Source: Stenocarpella maydis | Lineage: Eukaryota; Ascomycota; Sordariomycetes; Diaporthales; Diaporthaceae | Assembly (NCBI GenBank): GCA_002270565.1 | Contig: NQMI01000049.1 | Span: forward strand, 59,857 to 123,856 | Direction: 5' to 3' | DNA length: 64,000 bases | Part shown: piece by piece, positions 21,442 through 33,555 of the stretch | Numbering within the stretch: position 1 is the stretch's first letter | How the letters are laid out: each line of letters begins with the position of its first letter | Program-made: the position numbers and the translations under genes | Notes under the pieces: model-generated | Told to the model about the DNA's origin: nothing | What the model saw: the letters and a program-made list of their open reading frames with translations, nothing else | Databases searched by the model: none

Positions 21442-23054
21442 ATATATATATATATATACTATGTTATATAAGTAAGGCTAATTAATATATATATATATAT
21501 ATATTTATATATATTATAATTTTATAACTTTAATAATTATTAACTAAGGTTTAAATAAAAATATTGAAATATTTATAAAGAGTAGTATTAAAAATAAAAC
21601 CTAGGGCTATAAGGCTAGCTAGCTAGGCTTCAGTATAAATGAATATAAGGTACATTAATAATAATAAACTTTTAATTTATTTTAGCCTTAATTACTTTTT
21701 CTTCCTAATTTATTATTATAATATAATTCTTTATTAATAGTTAACTTTAAGGTTTACTTAATAACTAAAATGAATACTTATTAGTATAATAAAATAGGAC
21801 TTACTATATTAGATTCTAGCTAATAGGTATAGATAGCTTTTATTAGAGCACTACTTAAGACTCAGGGGAGGAGAGAGGCAGTCAGTACCTAGATAGGGAA
21901 GGTGGGCGTCACATCCACAAGAGGTCTATTAGGATTTAAAAACTCGCGGCCTTCAAGCGAAGAGGAGGCTCGGACAAGTATTTCAAGTGCAAATCCGGAG
22001 ACAGAGATGGCGTCCAAGATGGGTTGGACCAGGTTGAGCGAGTGGGCTTTCTCGAGGGCACAAGAAACTCTCTCTCCCGAACAATGGAGTGACATTTAAG
22101 AATCAGAAATGATGGCGTTGCTCGGTGTGGCCCTGATGAGAGCATCCACGGAGGTCTTCGGAAAGGTCGGCCCCGTTTCCAGAGGCCCGTTGATTTAATC
22201 GGGTTCGAAGGTCTACGATCCCAGCGGCGGGGACGGAGGAGGCTTGATGGGTCAGTGTAGCCAAGATGGAGACTGGGGTGCCGGGATTTGTCTGTTATGA
22301 CTACTGCGCACGGCGTAAATTAGGCGTTGGTGCAGCCACAACAGCCATCAACAGGGCCGATCATAGAAGCATTTAATGATAGCGATTAGGTAACAGTAAG
22401 AAATAAAGGTAATAAATATATGCTATTAAATTAAAAGTATATTAGAAAATAATTATAAGTAGGATATAAGGAGATAAAAGGGTAGAGAGAAAAAAATAAA
22501 GGACAGCATAAACTCTATTAACTAAGTATAGAAAAGGATAAAGAGTAGTAGATGCTTTAGCTCTAAGGGGCCATGCAGGTTACCAGTCTGGCTGATAAAG
22601 TTTTAAAGCAGGCCTAATAGCTTAGCAAAGCAGGGGTTTAAAAAGGTATAATTAATAATTATTAGATTAAGATTAATAAGCTAAAGAAAAAGATAACTTA
22701 TTTAAAACTAATTTAAAACTAAGATACTATTAATATTTATAGCTATCTTTATCCCTTTATTATATTTATTATATTACTTATTAATCTAACCTATATAAGA
22801 CCCTTGTCATGTTAGCTTGGCTATTTGAAATATGCCCTCTGATAGGCTGCATTGTGTGGGTTGGTCAGACCCACTTTAAAAGTTCGTCAGCTCAACTACC
22901 AACCGCATACGAGCCTGGCTTCCCCGGAAGTACGACGGAACCGAGGACCCCTCACTGTGGGCAGACCCGAGAAGGCTTGCCGGTCCTGAGGAGTGAGGCT
23001 GACGTTGAAAACTCGCCACTGGGATCACTGCGCACCGTTCGTAGCCTGTCCAAG
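21442..23054. other. AT-rich tracts with a GC-balanced island
   Basis: AT-rich sequence fills 21442-21850 and 22370-22790. Between them (about 21880-22330) is a GC-balanced island with overlapping frames of 65-69 codons on both strands; none is recognised. From 22800 composition becomes gene-like as the upstream region of the FAHD1-like gene. Confidence 0.5.
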
Positions 23055-23934
23055 ATGAACGCATTCCGACGAGGGTTGATGACAATGGCATCGCTCAAAA
23101 CCACCCCAAGCAAGATTGTCTGCATCGGCCGCAACTATGCGTGAGTATTGCCCTCGTGGCGCCGCCTCGACTGAGAGCACGCCTGCTCACAGGTGCATAC
23201 ATCAGGGACCATGTCAAGGAACTCAACAGCGCAAGGCCCAAGCAGCCTTTCTTCTTCTTCAAGCCCCCAACCTGTGTGCTGCAACCTGGGCAGGGCCCGG
23301 TCATCAGGCCCAAGGGTGTAGACCTGCACTATGAGATTGAGCTGGCGCTCATCATCGGCAAGAAGGTCAAGGACCTGTCGCCTGACGACGAGCAAGGCGC
23401 CCTCGACGCCATCGACAGTAAGTACCCCGGCCATGTCGCGATAACCACCCTCAACACCTCACCTCCCAAGCCCTCCATCTTTCAGGCACTGATCCGGAGG
23501 GAAAAGGCTACGCCCTGTCAATCGACATGACGGCGCGCAACGTCCAGAACGAGGCCAAGAAGAAGGGCCTGCCATGGGACATCTCCAAGGGGTTCGACAC
23601 GTTCCTGCCCATCAGCCGGCTGATCCCCAAGTCCAAGATCCCTGACCCGCATCGGATCGAGCTGTGGCTCAAGGTCAACGGGGAGACCAAGCAGGAGGAC
23701 TCGACGGAGCTGTTCCTGTTCCAGATCCCGCGTGTGCTGAGCGAAATCTCGCGCGTCGTCACCCTCGAGGAGGGCGATATCGTCATCACGGGCACGCCCA
23801 AGGGCGTCGGCCCGGTGGTCCCGGGAGACGTCATGACGGCCGGCATCCGGGTCGACGGCAAGGAGGTCGAGGAGGCCGCCATGGAGGTCCCTGTTGAGGA
23901 GAGCACGGGTGCATATGTCTATCAGGAGACATGA
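23055..23934 (+). CDS. Fumarylacetoacetate hydrolase-family acylpyruvase (FAHD1-like)
   Basis: Three exons (23055-23140, 23206-23417, 23486-23934) give 248 residues, usual for FAHD1. The second acceptor (ATCAG at 23201-23205) was chosen because it restores the signature GRNYADHVKELNSA. Other family marks are FFFFKPPTC, DLHYEIELALIIGK (metal-binding Glu pair), GYALSIDMTARN, KGFDTFLPIS and GDIVITGTPKGVG. FAHD1 proteins hydrolyse acylpyruvates and decarboxylate oxaloacetate, mainly in mitochondria. The first residues (MNAFRRGLMTMASLK) are short and basic; a second ATG at Met9 or Met11 could also be used. The gene is convergent with the dioxygenase at 24183, with 248 bp between stops. This is a standalone hydrolase, not the tyrosine-pathway enzyme, which is about 420 residues. 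Confidence 0.93.
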
Positions 23935-24033
23935 GCGGTCTTTACCGAGGGCCGAGGGTCGAGGGTCAGGAGGAGTTGCGAGGGGGCGACAGAGGGTGGC
24001 GGTGCATTTTTTTCTTTCGTTCTTTCTGTTTTT

Positions 24034-24080
24034 TTGTTTGTTTGCTTGTTTGTTTGTTTGTTTGTTTGTTTGTTTGTTTT
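24034..24080. repeat. (TTTG)n microsatellite
   Basis: About ten GTTT units in a T-rich stretch in the 3' region between two convergent genes; likely transcribed in a 3' UTR. Confidence 0.9.
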
Positions 24081-24182
24081 TTTTGTTTTTTTGTATTCGG
24101 TGCATTTATGTACTATTCAAAACCAATATAGACTCGATACAGTGTACACAAGGCATGCAAAACAGGCCGACTCTCGGGCGCA

Positions 24183-24867
24183 TCATGATTCCAGATTGGG
24201 ATCCTTAATCGAGCCAGGCTTCGGCGCCGCCTCAGCCACCTCACCACAGGCCTTACATGTCCTGTCGTCCACGCTGGCCTTGAAGGCCTCGACGGCGGCC
24301 TTGATCTGGGTGCCGAGGTCGGTACAGTGGAAGGAGGCCTCGTGCACGACAGCGCGGCAGGAGGCGCAGTACCAGCGCATGCGGTCGATTGATGCCTCGG
24401 GCCTGCGCTGCTCGAGCACGACTCCGACGGTGTTGGCGAAGCGCACTGGGTTATGCGGGGTGTCAGGGGGCAGCAGAAACATGTCGCCCTCGCGGATGAT
24501 GATGTCGCGGAACTCGCCATCATCAACAACCTTGAGCATCATGGCGCCCTTGTGCTGGTAGAACCACTCGGGGGTCTCGTTGACGTGGTAGTCGGTGCGG
24601 GCGTTGGGCCCGCCGACGATCTGGGCAGAGAGTCAGTCGTGTCTGGGGGGGGGGGCGGTGACGGGGTTGGATATTTCCACGTGCCATGACGGTGAAGCCC
24701 TCATTGTAGACACAGTAGTTGTTGACTGGAGGCTGCAGGAGGTGTGAGTTTTCGTCGAGCCTGAGGTGGCTTGCCTTGTTAGCTCAGACCTTGAAATGAC
24801 TCAGGACTGCCCAGTAGTTCAGGAATGATACTAACCACTTGGGTAGGTTGACGGGCGTGGAGAGCAT
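24183..24867 (-). CDS. bna1: 3-hydroxyanthranilate 3,4-dioxygenase
   Basis: Three exons: 24836-24867, 24685-24760, 24183-24620; 181 residues, the size of fungal Bna1. It opens [19 protein letters not shown] and continues [36 protein letters not shown]. Fe(II) ligands of this cupin are visible: His and Glu in YHVNETPEW and His in [10 protein letters not shown] second rubredoxin-like metal site is present (WYCASC and TCKACG). The enzyme opens the ring of 3-hydroxyanthranilate to the quinolinate precursor in de novo NAD synthesis (kynurenine pathway), in the cytosol. Intron 2 appears to start with GC (ATG followed by GCACGT) and end CCCAG, because only that junction keeps VM-IVGG in frame. No other kynurenine gene is nearby. 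Confidence 0.95.
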
Positions 24868-25703
24868 CTTGAGGACCAGGGGATCTAGCGTGACACTCGA
24901 GTGTTTGGAGTTTTCCAGGTGTGTCTTTACACTGGTTTCAGCACCTTAACGGTCAAAGTGAGCCCACCGAGTGTTGATGGGAAGAATCGAGCCTGCAGCT
25001 GTGCACCTGGGAAGTCCAAGTATGTACTTAATCGTCGAGGCTGGCGATCTGCGGCAGCCTCGGAGCACAAGGCATATACACTACCTACTTAGTAGGTAAA
25101 TGGTTCATCCAGTTCTTGTTAGTAATACATACAATGATGGATGGCTTCACGGGACATCTGTAACGGAGAATTGGACGCTGTGAACCCCAGCAGTCTCCCC
25201 CAGCAGTACCTTTTGACCCCTCCACCTCTCCCACCCCTGCAACCCCCCGTGTCTGCTACCGCCGTGTGCAGTCCAGCCAGCCAGTCCTGCGACGGGCGCA
25301 TCATCCCTGGCGTGACGTGCAGCTCGCAGAGGTATTGCGCAAGTTTGAGCAAGTTAGCAGTCAGCTGAGTCCTGTGCCCTATGGCCTATGCCGCTGAAGC
25401 CATTATTGCTACTAAACCACATCAGTTAGTTTTATTTTTATTCCCACATAGCTCCCTAGGCCTACTCGTCCGCTCCCTTTGCTTTCCTTTCCTTTCCCAT
25501 CCCTCCAGGCGCAGTACCTGTTGATATCCTGCCACCGCCCCTGCCAAAGAAGGCTCGCCTCGCCCTCGAAACTCCCGAACCGCTTCCAAGCATTCCAACC
25601 TTCCAACCGCCCGCCCGATAAGCACCTAGCGCCAATCTCGGGCTTTTAACACGAGGAAACCGGACGGACCGACCCTAAACTAAGCCTTCCCAAGTCCAAG
25701 ACA
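24868..25703. other. Divergent intergenic region, dioxygenase and Ctr genes
   Basis: No gene supported. It contains C-rich runs near 25195-25250 and a pyrimidine-rich tract at 25470-25620 shortly before the copper transporter start, as often seen upstream of fungal genes. Small frames on both strands have no recognisable content. Confidence 0.5.
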
Positions 25704-26676
25704 ATGGATCACTCACACATGGACCACGGCGATATGGGCGATATGCCCGGCCACGGCGGCCACGATATGCCCTCGCACGGGGACATGTGCAGCATGAGCG
25801 TAAGCACTGCACTGGACAATACACCGTGACGGCTGTCGGACACAGGCTGATTGACCATGCTCCTCTGTCGGGTTTCAGATGCTCTTCACCTGGGACACGA
25901 ACAACCTTTGCATCGTCTTCAAGCAATGGCACATCCGGTCCACCCCCGGCCTCCTCTTCAGCCTTGTCGCCGTCGTTCTCATCGGCATGGGCTACGAGGC
26001 CCTGCGCGCAGCCACGCGCCGGTACGAGCTTATAATGGACCGGAGGCTAGACACCACCCCGAGTGAGTCCTTCCCATGTTCTGCAAGGAATGCTATTTGA
26101 GAAGCAAAAGCAAGGGGAGACGAGGGTTGGCCAACCGCCTCATCTTCATGGTTATACAACTCCCCTTCCCGACGCCCGGCGATACCCCCTCCCCTCAGTC
26201 CTGTCATCTCCTTTGATCCAAAGTTCGCGTTGGACGATGTTCTGTCTTACAGACGGTCCCTCTTGTGTCTCTCTGCGCTTTGAAGTTTCAATGACCAAAA
26301 CAAAACCATATACGTTGCCATGCCACGCGCTTACCTTGACACCTTCGAGGCGACAACATTACTGAGACTACGCCGCTGGCGTGGGCGATAGGGCAGAACA
26401 AGGCGCAGGTCAACCAGAGGACACACTTGGTCAAGGCGGTTCTGTACGCGGTGCAGACGTTCTATGCCTTTATGTTGATGTAAGCCTCGCCCTTGCTCTG
26501 GAGAGCTAGCGATTCCTCGACCCAGGCCTCCCACTGATATGTTTGTTGTCCGTTGCAGGTTGATCTTCATGACGTACAATGGCTGGGTCATGTTCGCTGT
26601 CACCCTAGGCGCCTTCTTCGGCTACCTGGTATTCGGGGCACACACACCCGTCAATAAGGAAACACAGTGTCACTGA
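25704..26676 (+). CDS. Ctr-family copper transporter
   Basis: Four exons: 25704-25799, 25879-26062, 26350-26479, 26559-26676; 175 residues. The N-terminus is a Met/His-rich copper-capture region (MDHSHMDHGDMGDMPGHGG, then DMCSMSM). Three membrane segments follow: near GLLFSLVAVVLIGMGYEA, AVLYAVQTFYAFMLMLIFM and FAVTLGAFFGYLVFGAH. The second carries the pore M-x3-M (MLIFM) and the third the helix-packing G-x3-G (GAFFG). Ctr proteins are trimers importing Cu(I) at the plasma membrane or releasing it from the vacuole. The cytosolic loop is long, and the tail ends QCH, a possible copper-handover Cys-His. The acceptor of intron 2 (TTCGAG before 26350) is unusual, so residues around SDNITETT are the least certain part. 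Confidence 0.92.
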
Positions 26677-27159
26677 CAAGCAAGGCGATATCGGGTGCGT
26701 GAGACGTGACGGGTATTTGACCAGCACGAGCATGTGGTAATCAGGCGGTGTCTTGCTTCAAGTTCCATCTTGCCTCAGCAGCTTGGCATCATGCCGGCAG
26801 TTTTCTTGCGCAGCATCCATCCAAGACACACAATTGTTGATACCCTCCTAGCATAGCATGCGGCGACATGCGTTCCCAGAGAGTTCGGAGCAGACTGAGT
26901 TGGGCCACCTCTGAAAGGCGGCACCATGGAATCACACACACCATCTCATGATGTTTATGAGATTAAATGCGAGATTTTTCACGACAATAACAACTACGAC
27001 TGCTGACATGACTCTAGAATACAAGGCAAGGAATACAAGAACGAGCTGGTTCCAATCGTAACACTCGAAAACCGTGCATGTATTATGAGGATATGAACAT
27101 GGGGGGGGGGGTGGGTCGGGTCCAATCTATAGTCTACTTTATCAGGATCGAAGTACACA
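26677..27159. other. 3' intergenic region
   Basis: Convergent 3' flanks of the copper transporter and the Nudix gene. A G-run lies near 27101-27111. No gene seen. Confidence 0.55.
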
Positions 27160-28652
27160 TCACATCTTGCTCCCTTCCTTGGCCTTCTTCGCCTCGTGCT
27201 GTACGAGGTCCACCACCGCAGGCCTCTTCTTCTCCTGGAGCTTGCCCGCACCGGCCAGCCGCTCGATGATAGCCTCGTCGCCGAAATGCTTGTTGTGCTC
27301 GAACTCGGGCTCTCGCGCGTACGCGACCCGCGCCGCGTCCACCAGCATCCGGCCCGTCATGCCCCAGACCATGTACCTCCCCGCGTCCTCCTCCTCCTCC
27401 TCCTCAAGCTGCTCCGCGATGGCCGCCAGCCCGCCCTCGCGCACCCGGGGCTTGGTCACGCGCTGGTGGTTCACGGGCACGTAGAAGTAGTGCACCCGCC
27501 ACGACGCCTCGTGGAACTCGGCCCACCGCCCCTCGTACCACTTCCCCTTGGGGAGCAGCTTCCTCCACCGTTCCTCGTCCTCGCCGGGGGTCACCTCGTC
27601 CTCGGCCAGCAGGAAGTTGTGCAGCGGGCCTGAGAACACGGCCGCCACCTCCTTGGCGTCCAGGCGCGGCATCAGGCTCTCATCGACGGTCGGGGCCGGG
27701 GGGCCGGAAGGGCGGTCGGACTCGTCGTCGTCGCCAGAGTGCAGCAGCGCCACGCACGGCCGCACCACGAGCTCCGTCTTGGCCAGGCTGTGGGGCAGGC
27801 AGCAGAGGTGTTCGATGCGGAAAGGATTTGGGATCTTGGTGTCGTCGATGGGGAGACCAATCTCCTCCCAGGCCTCGCGACGGGCTATTTGATCTGCGCC
27901 GCCGGGTGAGCGGGCGTGTCAGCTGTAGTTGTGCATGGGTGGACCATGTCGCTGGCTGTACATACAGGGCGTCTCTTCTAAGGTATCTGCCTTGCCACCC
28001 GGGAATGCTGCATGACCTGCGCGGCGCAGTGGCCCTCGGTCAGCCTATGGGCTGCTCCAGGGGATCAAGTGTACGGGACTGGGGGTCGCAACGGACCAGA
28101 GAAGCTTCTCAGGCTCGCGGCGCGCATGGTCAGCACGACGCGCAGGTCGCCCCGGCGGTCCGCGTACAGCAGGATGAGCACGGCCGCCCTCCGGCTGAGC
28201 GGCAGCCTGTCCCACAGCGGGAAGGGCGGGGGCTTGTAGGCGCGCAGGCGCGCGATGGCGGCCTTTGTTCTTGTCACTACTGTCATGTTCATGACGGGAG
28301 GTGGAGTATGGGCCTTGCACGGCCGGGTGGCAGCCCGCAGCAACGTGCCCGCGTCCGCGCCGACTACTCATGTACTGACCCGTGACACTTGATTCAACGG
28401 CGCCATGCTCGACAGGTCCCAGTATTCCCCGACGTCGAGCTCGCCTGGCTGTCGTGGTTGTGGAGTGGCCGGGTCTCGGGGTGGCTCTGGTGATGGCGAT
28501 GACGTAGGCCCAATCGGCACAGCAGAGGATGCGTCCTTGATGCTCTGGGTAATCGTCAGGACCTCGGCATCGGTAGGCGCGGCGATGTCGTCGTGGTGTT
28601 GGTGGTCGGGGGCGTGGTGCCCGTTCCGGAGTTGCTCTGAGTCGCCGTTCAT
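27160..28652 (-). CDS. Nudix hydrolase, coenzyme A diphosphatase type (Pcd1/NUDT7-like)
   Basis: Four exons: 28376-28652, 28097-28279, 27966-28016, 27160-27893; 414 residues. The Nudix box is complete across the exon 3/4 junction: GGKADTLEE then REAWEEIGLP, giving G-x5-E-x7-R-E-x2-E-E-x-G. It is preceded by PPFPLWDRLPLSRRAAVLILLY and SFSGHAAFPGG, typical of the CoA-pyrophosphatase subgroup. A long C-terminal region (LHNFLLAEDEV, EASWRVHYFYV, YMVWGMTGRMLVDAA) is also of this type. The protein ends SKM, a type 1 peroxisomal signal, matching the peroxisomal place of Pcd1. It would cut CoA or oxidised CoA to 3'-phospho-ADP and acyl-phosphopantetheine. The first exon is a disordered His/Pro/Ser-rich extension. 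Donor sites of introns 1 and 2 (GTACAT, GTCCGT) are not consensus, so those edges are moderately certain. Confidence 0.9.
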
Positions 28653-29074
28653 CTTCCTCTCCCCATGCTGTGGCTTATTATTATGGTGACAAAAGGGAGA
28701 CCCTGACCGATGCGCATGCTGCCGAGGAGTTGGGGTCGCCCGGCCTGGATCCGACGCTCCGGCCCCAGCGGTGACTGATGAATAAACCTAGCGGGCCAGC
28801 GGTGCTCCAGCATTGATAAGCCAAATGCCCCTCTGCGTGTCCCCGCCATCACATGCCTCACGGACAAGATCTCATGGCAAATTAAACCTGTGTCCCTTTT
28901 TCTTTTTCGTTCTTTCCCCCATGTGCCTCCCTCTTTCTTTCTCTTTTTTCCTGCTGGTGGCATTTGCACCCAGCAACAAGACCGCCACGCCGGCACTGGC
29001 ATCTCAGCCTGCCAGAGGACGCCACTGGCTAGCACGTACTCTTGCATGAGACGCCTCTCGGCGAGCCAGACAAC
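28653..29074. promoter_or_regulatory. Divergent promoter, Nudix and Zn2Cys6 genes
   Basis: This shared 5' region of two divergent genes carries a CCGAGG hexamer at 28722-28727 (a site type known for the Ctf1/FarA/FarB regulators) and a long pyrimidine-rich tract at 28890-28950. Frames overlapping it on both strands are incidental. Confidence 0.45.
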
Positions 29075-31300
29075 ATGAGCGCGGTCAATAAGAAAGCCAG
29101 GGCCAAACATGCCTGCAAGGAATGCAACCTCCGAAGGGTCCGGTGTGATGTGATGCAGAAGCACCCATGCACCAATTGCGGGTCCGCCCACGAGACCTGT
29201 GTCATTTTACCTTCAAGAAGGGGTCGGTGAGTAGTGTCAACTTTTATCCCCTGAGCCAAACAATCATGTGGCGCAAATTTTGTGCGTCTGGGATCAAAAT
29301 GGTCACACATGACGACAGAGGAGAGACTATTCGGCCCCATGTACAGACAGCCTCATGCTAATAGAGATTAGATACCCACGTAAACCTCGTCAGTCGAGCG
29401 TGAAAGATGGCTCCAGGTCCTCTGAAGGGGTCGAGTCCCTGGGCGAGCCAAGTGGAATCCCAGGCGCGTCAAGAAGACAGGCAAGCACATCAAGTGACTG
29501 CGCGGTTGCATCAACGCCAACCGGATCGAATGCGTTGGCAGGGAGTTCGGGCTCGGCTGCCTCAAGGGCCAGCAATCTCTTTTTTGGAGAGTCCAACTTT
29601 CTCACCCTCGTGCCCTCGAAACGGCCGGGTGTCCCAAACAGCGAGGGCCTTCACAATGGGAGAATGTCCTTCTCCGTCGAGGCTGGCTCAACGCCTCATT
29701 CACGCGGCGACGCTCCGCCTTCAACAAATGTCATGCATCCCAGCCAGGGCACTGAGAGGTACCTGAGGGAGGAGGGTGCGCTCACCTTCCCGTCTCTACA
29801 GACGTGTCTACCCGTCATACAGGCCTACTTCAAGTGGTTTCACCCATGCTTCCCGTTACTGGACCGCCCAAGCATATCCAGACAACTAGCTTCTATGGGT
29901 ATCTCCCCGTTCCTCTTCCAGGCTATGCTATTCATCGGTGCGACGTACTGCGACGACGAGGCGATTGTCTCCATGGGCTTTCGGGATCGCTCAGAGGCCA
30001 AGTCGTTGCTTTACACTCGGGCCCGGCTCTTGTTCCACGCGGATTGGGAGAAGGACCAGATCACACTCATCCAGAGCCTCTTCCTCATGAGCTTCTGGCG
30101 TGGCGAGTCGTCGGATGTGCGGGATGTGAGGTATTGGCTTGGTGCAGCCATCACCCTTTCCGAAACGTGTGGCCTGCACCGGTCGGCAAAGCTCACAACC
30201 CGCGACCCGCAGGTGGCCAGGATTCGCAGGAGGACCTGGTGGTCCATCTATACGCGGGAGAGGCAGTCATGCGCGTCTCTCGGCCTTCCGATGAGGATCA
30301 GGGACCAGGACTGCGATATCGAGCTCCTGACCACAGAAGACCTGGACAACGATGGTGATGACAGCCCGCTTACGGCCCTGGGTTCTCCTACGCCGGAGCA
30401 TCTGATCTATCCTATCAAGATGGTAGACTTGGCCAGACTTCTTGGTAGCATCATAGACATCCATTTCATACCTGGAAAAACGCCAACAGCACAGGAAGAA
30501 ATCATGCACCTGCAGTCCTCACTCGAAGGATGGAGGGACACTTTGCCAATGAGCTTGCAAAGAATATCCGACGAGGACAACCCATCCGTATGGATGTGTC
30601 TGCTCCATCTGGCCTACAATCATCTCAGGATATTGATTTACAGAAACGGCTTCTTGCAGAAACATGAAGGCGAGACCAAGGCTGCACTTGGAGCAGCAAA
30701 CCAGATCAGCCGCATTGCTGAAGACATGCTGGAGCGCAAGACACTTCAGGTGAGTTACCACCTTCCAAGGCCTTCGTCACTGATGAGATTCAACAGTACG
30801 GCCAAATGCACTTGATAACTAGCCTCTTTGCCGCGTTATGTATCCATGCCATCAACTTGAAAACCGCAGGCGGGATCGGTCGCAGGCTAGCACAGAACAG
30901 GGCCCAGATCTGTCTCTTAGGGCTCAAGGAAGTCCAGAAGTTCTGGCGCATCAACAACACAGTGCTCGACTTATTCCTGCAATACCTAGACGAATCCATC
31001 GCGAAAAGACTGGGGGGCAATGGAGATAACAGCCGGGACGACAGACCCTCTGCTGTCGTGTCTAGGGAAGGGAGCAGCGCAGGCCTCATCAACTCTGACC
31101 CACCAGCACAGGAAATACCAACCGGGTTTCCCGACACCAACACATTTGAAGACCACTATTTTAACTTGCTGCAGACTAACTGGGAGGGAGACAACGCCAT
31201 CGATGATCTCGGCTACATACTAGGCACGTCTATCCAATCGCAGTCTCCTGGAGGGCCGATGCAGGTCAATGGTCTGAACTTCCTGGAAAGGTGGTTATGA
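29075..31300 (+). CDS. Zn2Cys6 transcription factor (Ctf1/AmdR-like)
   Basis: Three exons: 29075-29226, 29372-30749, 30797-31300; 677 residues. The binuclear zinc cluster lies at residues 13-41 with all six Cys: CKECNLRRVRC then CTNCGSAHETC. It is followed by a basic SRRGRYPRKP split by intron 1, as in cutinase-factor-1-like regulators. A fungal-specific regulatory domain (PF04082 type) begins near FKWFHPCFPLLDR and includes FLMSFWRGESSDVRDVRYWL and GLHRSAKLTTRD. The start is the ATG at 29075, since the frame in front of it lacks an ATG. It lies immediately beside three acyl-CoA-type enzyme genes and is the obvious candidate regulator. Ctf1/FarA relatives respond to fatty acids or organic acids; its own inducer is unknown. 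Confidence 0.92.
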
Positions 31301-31536
31301 TATTTCGGGTGAACATATTTTCGCTCCAAAATCATCGACAACGCAATGAACACTGCCACGTAGCTTCTTTGGAGCCGTACACAATACACAATCTATATAC
31401 AGGTTATGTGTGGCTCAGGCTGGCCAGCTTGTTGTTCGCTTCCATATGCTGATGTTTGTGGCACCGAAGGCTTCTGCAATCCCCATGTTGTGGCTTCATG
31501 ATCGTGGCAACGCAGGCAACACGAGTCTATCGAAAT

Positions 31537-33042
31537 CTAATAGCTTCTAGGTAGTTGGAGAACCTTCTCGCTGATGTAATTCAGGATCATCTCCCGGCTT
31601 ACAGGCGCTATCCTCGGGACCAGACAATCGCGGAACCACCTCTCAACATCATACTCTGCGGCGTAGCCCATACCTCCATGCTGTTGTCGGGTATGTCAGC
31701 CTGATTTTCGTGGATTCTGTCAACTAGATCCAGAGACTTACTGTCAGGACGGCCCTCTCACAAGCGGTGAACGCCGCCTCAGCAGCCATGTATTTGGCAC
31801 TGTTGCAGGCAACCCCACTCTGGTCCGGCTGTATCAAGGAATCGCTCCTGCTGGCATCAAAAAGCCTCGCCGCATGGTACGTGGCCAACTTGGCGCCCTC
31901 TACTCAACGAAGTCAGCAAAGTCCGGAACCAGACAGATAATGGCGGATCCTGGCGATTCCTCGATATCTTCGTCTTCATTCCACCCCCCATTCTAAATTG
32001 GGATTCGATACATACCCAGTTTCATGAAGGCATCAGCCAGTGGATGAGCGATACTCTGGTTCATCCCTATCGGGCGCTGAAATACCGTCCTGTCCTTGGC
32101 ATACTCGGCAGCCCTCGTCAGGGCGGCGTAACCCAGTCCCAGTGCTTCACCAGCGAGGAGACATCGCTCGGCATTCATCCCGTGCAGGACCATCTTGAAG
32201 CCCTTTCCCTCTTCACCGATGAGCGACTCCGGTGGGATGATATAGTTGTCAAAGTACACCTCATTTGCGTCGACAGCCCGGCCCCCCATTTTCTTTATCT
32301 TCCTTATGTCCAACCCAGGCTGCTCACGGTCCAGGTCGATGCAGAACATGGACAGCCCCTCGCTCGGCTTACTCAACTCACCCAATGGGGTCGTCCTCGC
32401 GAGGAGCATCATCTTGCGCGCGACCTGAGCGCAGGTGATCCAGATCTTCTGGCCCGTGACGCGATACGACCCGTCCGACTGCCGCCTCGCCGCCGTGCTC
32501 AGCCGCAGCGTGTCAAGCCCGGAGTTCGGCTCCGTCACCCCAAAACACGTCCTCCACCTCCCCGAAACGATATGCGGGATGGTATCCTCGAGTTGTTCCC
32601 TCGTTCCGAAACGCGCGAGCGGCTGCGTTGCGTAAATGTTGGCGTGGATGGCTTGCGCGCCCGCCATGCCCGCACCGCTCTCCGTAATAGTCTGCATCAT
32701 CATTGTGGCCTCTGAGATCCCCAGGCCGGACCCGCCCAGCTCCTCCGGGAGCGCGATTCCCAGCCAGCCATCACTCGCGAGCGCAGCGTGGAACTCGGTT
32801 GGGTCCTCCTCCCGCTGGTCCTTGTCCTGCCAGTACGTGTTCGGGAACTTGGCGCATACTGCGCCGACCGCCTCCCGGACTGTGAGCTGGTTCTCCGTGA
32901 AGCCGGTCGTCTCCATCAGACCTTCTCTTGATGTGGTCGAGAAGCCATTGCTGCGCGATGTGTAGACAGGGGTGCGAAGTAGGATGCCTGGCGCAGGGCG
33001 GCGACTTAGACGGCATGCGTGCCTTGAGAGTAGTCGAGACAT
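31537..33042 (-). CDS. Mitochondrial-type acyl-CoA dehydrogenase
   Basis: Three exons: 32016-33042, 31742-31899, 31537-31680; 442 residues. The chosen start (33042) opens on an Arg-rich, acid-free presequence (MSRLLSRHACRLSRRPAPG). An upstream in-frame ATG at 33147 would add 35 residues and hide it. Family marks are WLGIALPEELGGSGLG, CFGVTEPNSGLDT (flavin and substrate loop), GQKIWITCAQ, IKKMGGRAVDANEVYFDN, NAERCLLAGEALG and HGGMGYAAEYDVERWFRD. The C-terminus reads PRIAPVSREMILNYI and ends LPRSY, as in bacterial-type short/branched-chain dehydrogenases. It would oxidise an acyl-CoA to the 2-enoyl-CoA with FAD, passing electrons to ETF. Divergent from the CoA-transferase at 33556 (513 bp between). 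The substrate is not deducible. Confidence 0.92.
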
Positions 33043-33555
33043 GGTTGGCGGTGATGGCCTGCCGTCTGTGGTATCTTCACTCGGACTCCAGCGAAGCAGA
33101 CGATGCGAATTTGAAGCCTGGACCCTAGTTGCAACGGGCTTCTTCACCTCGGAAGAACAATCTATTCGGATGTCTTGGGTACGTTATATACATCTCTAAA
33201 AGATGGGCACGACGTTTCTACGCCGGCCATCAGTGGAGACGGAGTGAGTGGGGATGGCTCTCGGTTACTTCTGAGTCGGCTACTCGGATTCTCGCTCCCA
33301 ATGTCTGATATTCACCGACAATTAGGGCTCTGTTAGCCGAAGATGTGTTTGCAACTAGACTTACACGACCACTGCACTTCTCCAACTCGGCAGGCCGTGT
33401 AAGCCGGAAAATAGCAACGGCGCCTCCCCACACGCTTATCCAAAGGATTTATAAGATCGAGGCAAGGCCAGTTTGAAGTCAACACCTGCCAGCCAGACAG
33501 CAAAGAGCCTACAAGTTCCTGGAAATGTGGGGTCAACTGGCCCCAAGCCGCCAAA
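33043..33555. promoter_or_regulatory. Shared divergent promoter, dehydrogenase and CoA-transferase
   Basis: 513 bp lie between two start codons facing away from each other. A CCTCGG hexamer at 33147-33152 is of the kind bound by Ctf1/FarA-type Zn2Cys6 proteins. ATGTCTTGGGTACG at 33170-33183 nearly repeats the first codons of the CoA-transferase (33556), suggesting a small duplication. Confidence 0.5.

Noticed and set aside
21889..22145. Small frames on both strands in the GC island
   Set aside because: Mutually overlapping, 65-69 codons, no recognisable motif; too weak for a gene call.
28649..29191. 180-codon minus frame over the divergent promoter
   Set aside because: It overlaps the Zn2Cys6 start exon antisense and contains low-complexity Lys/Arg runs; it is not supported.
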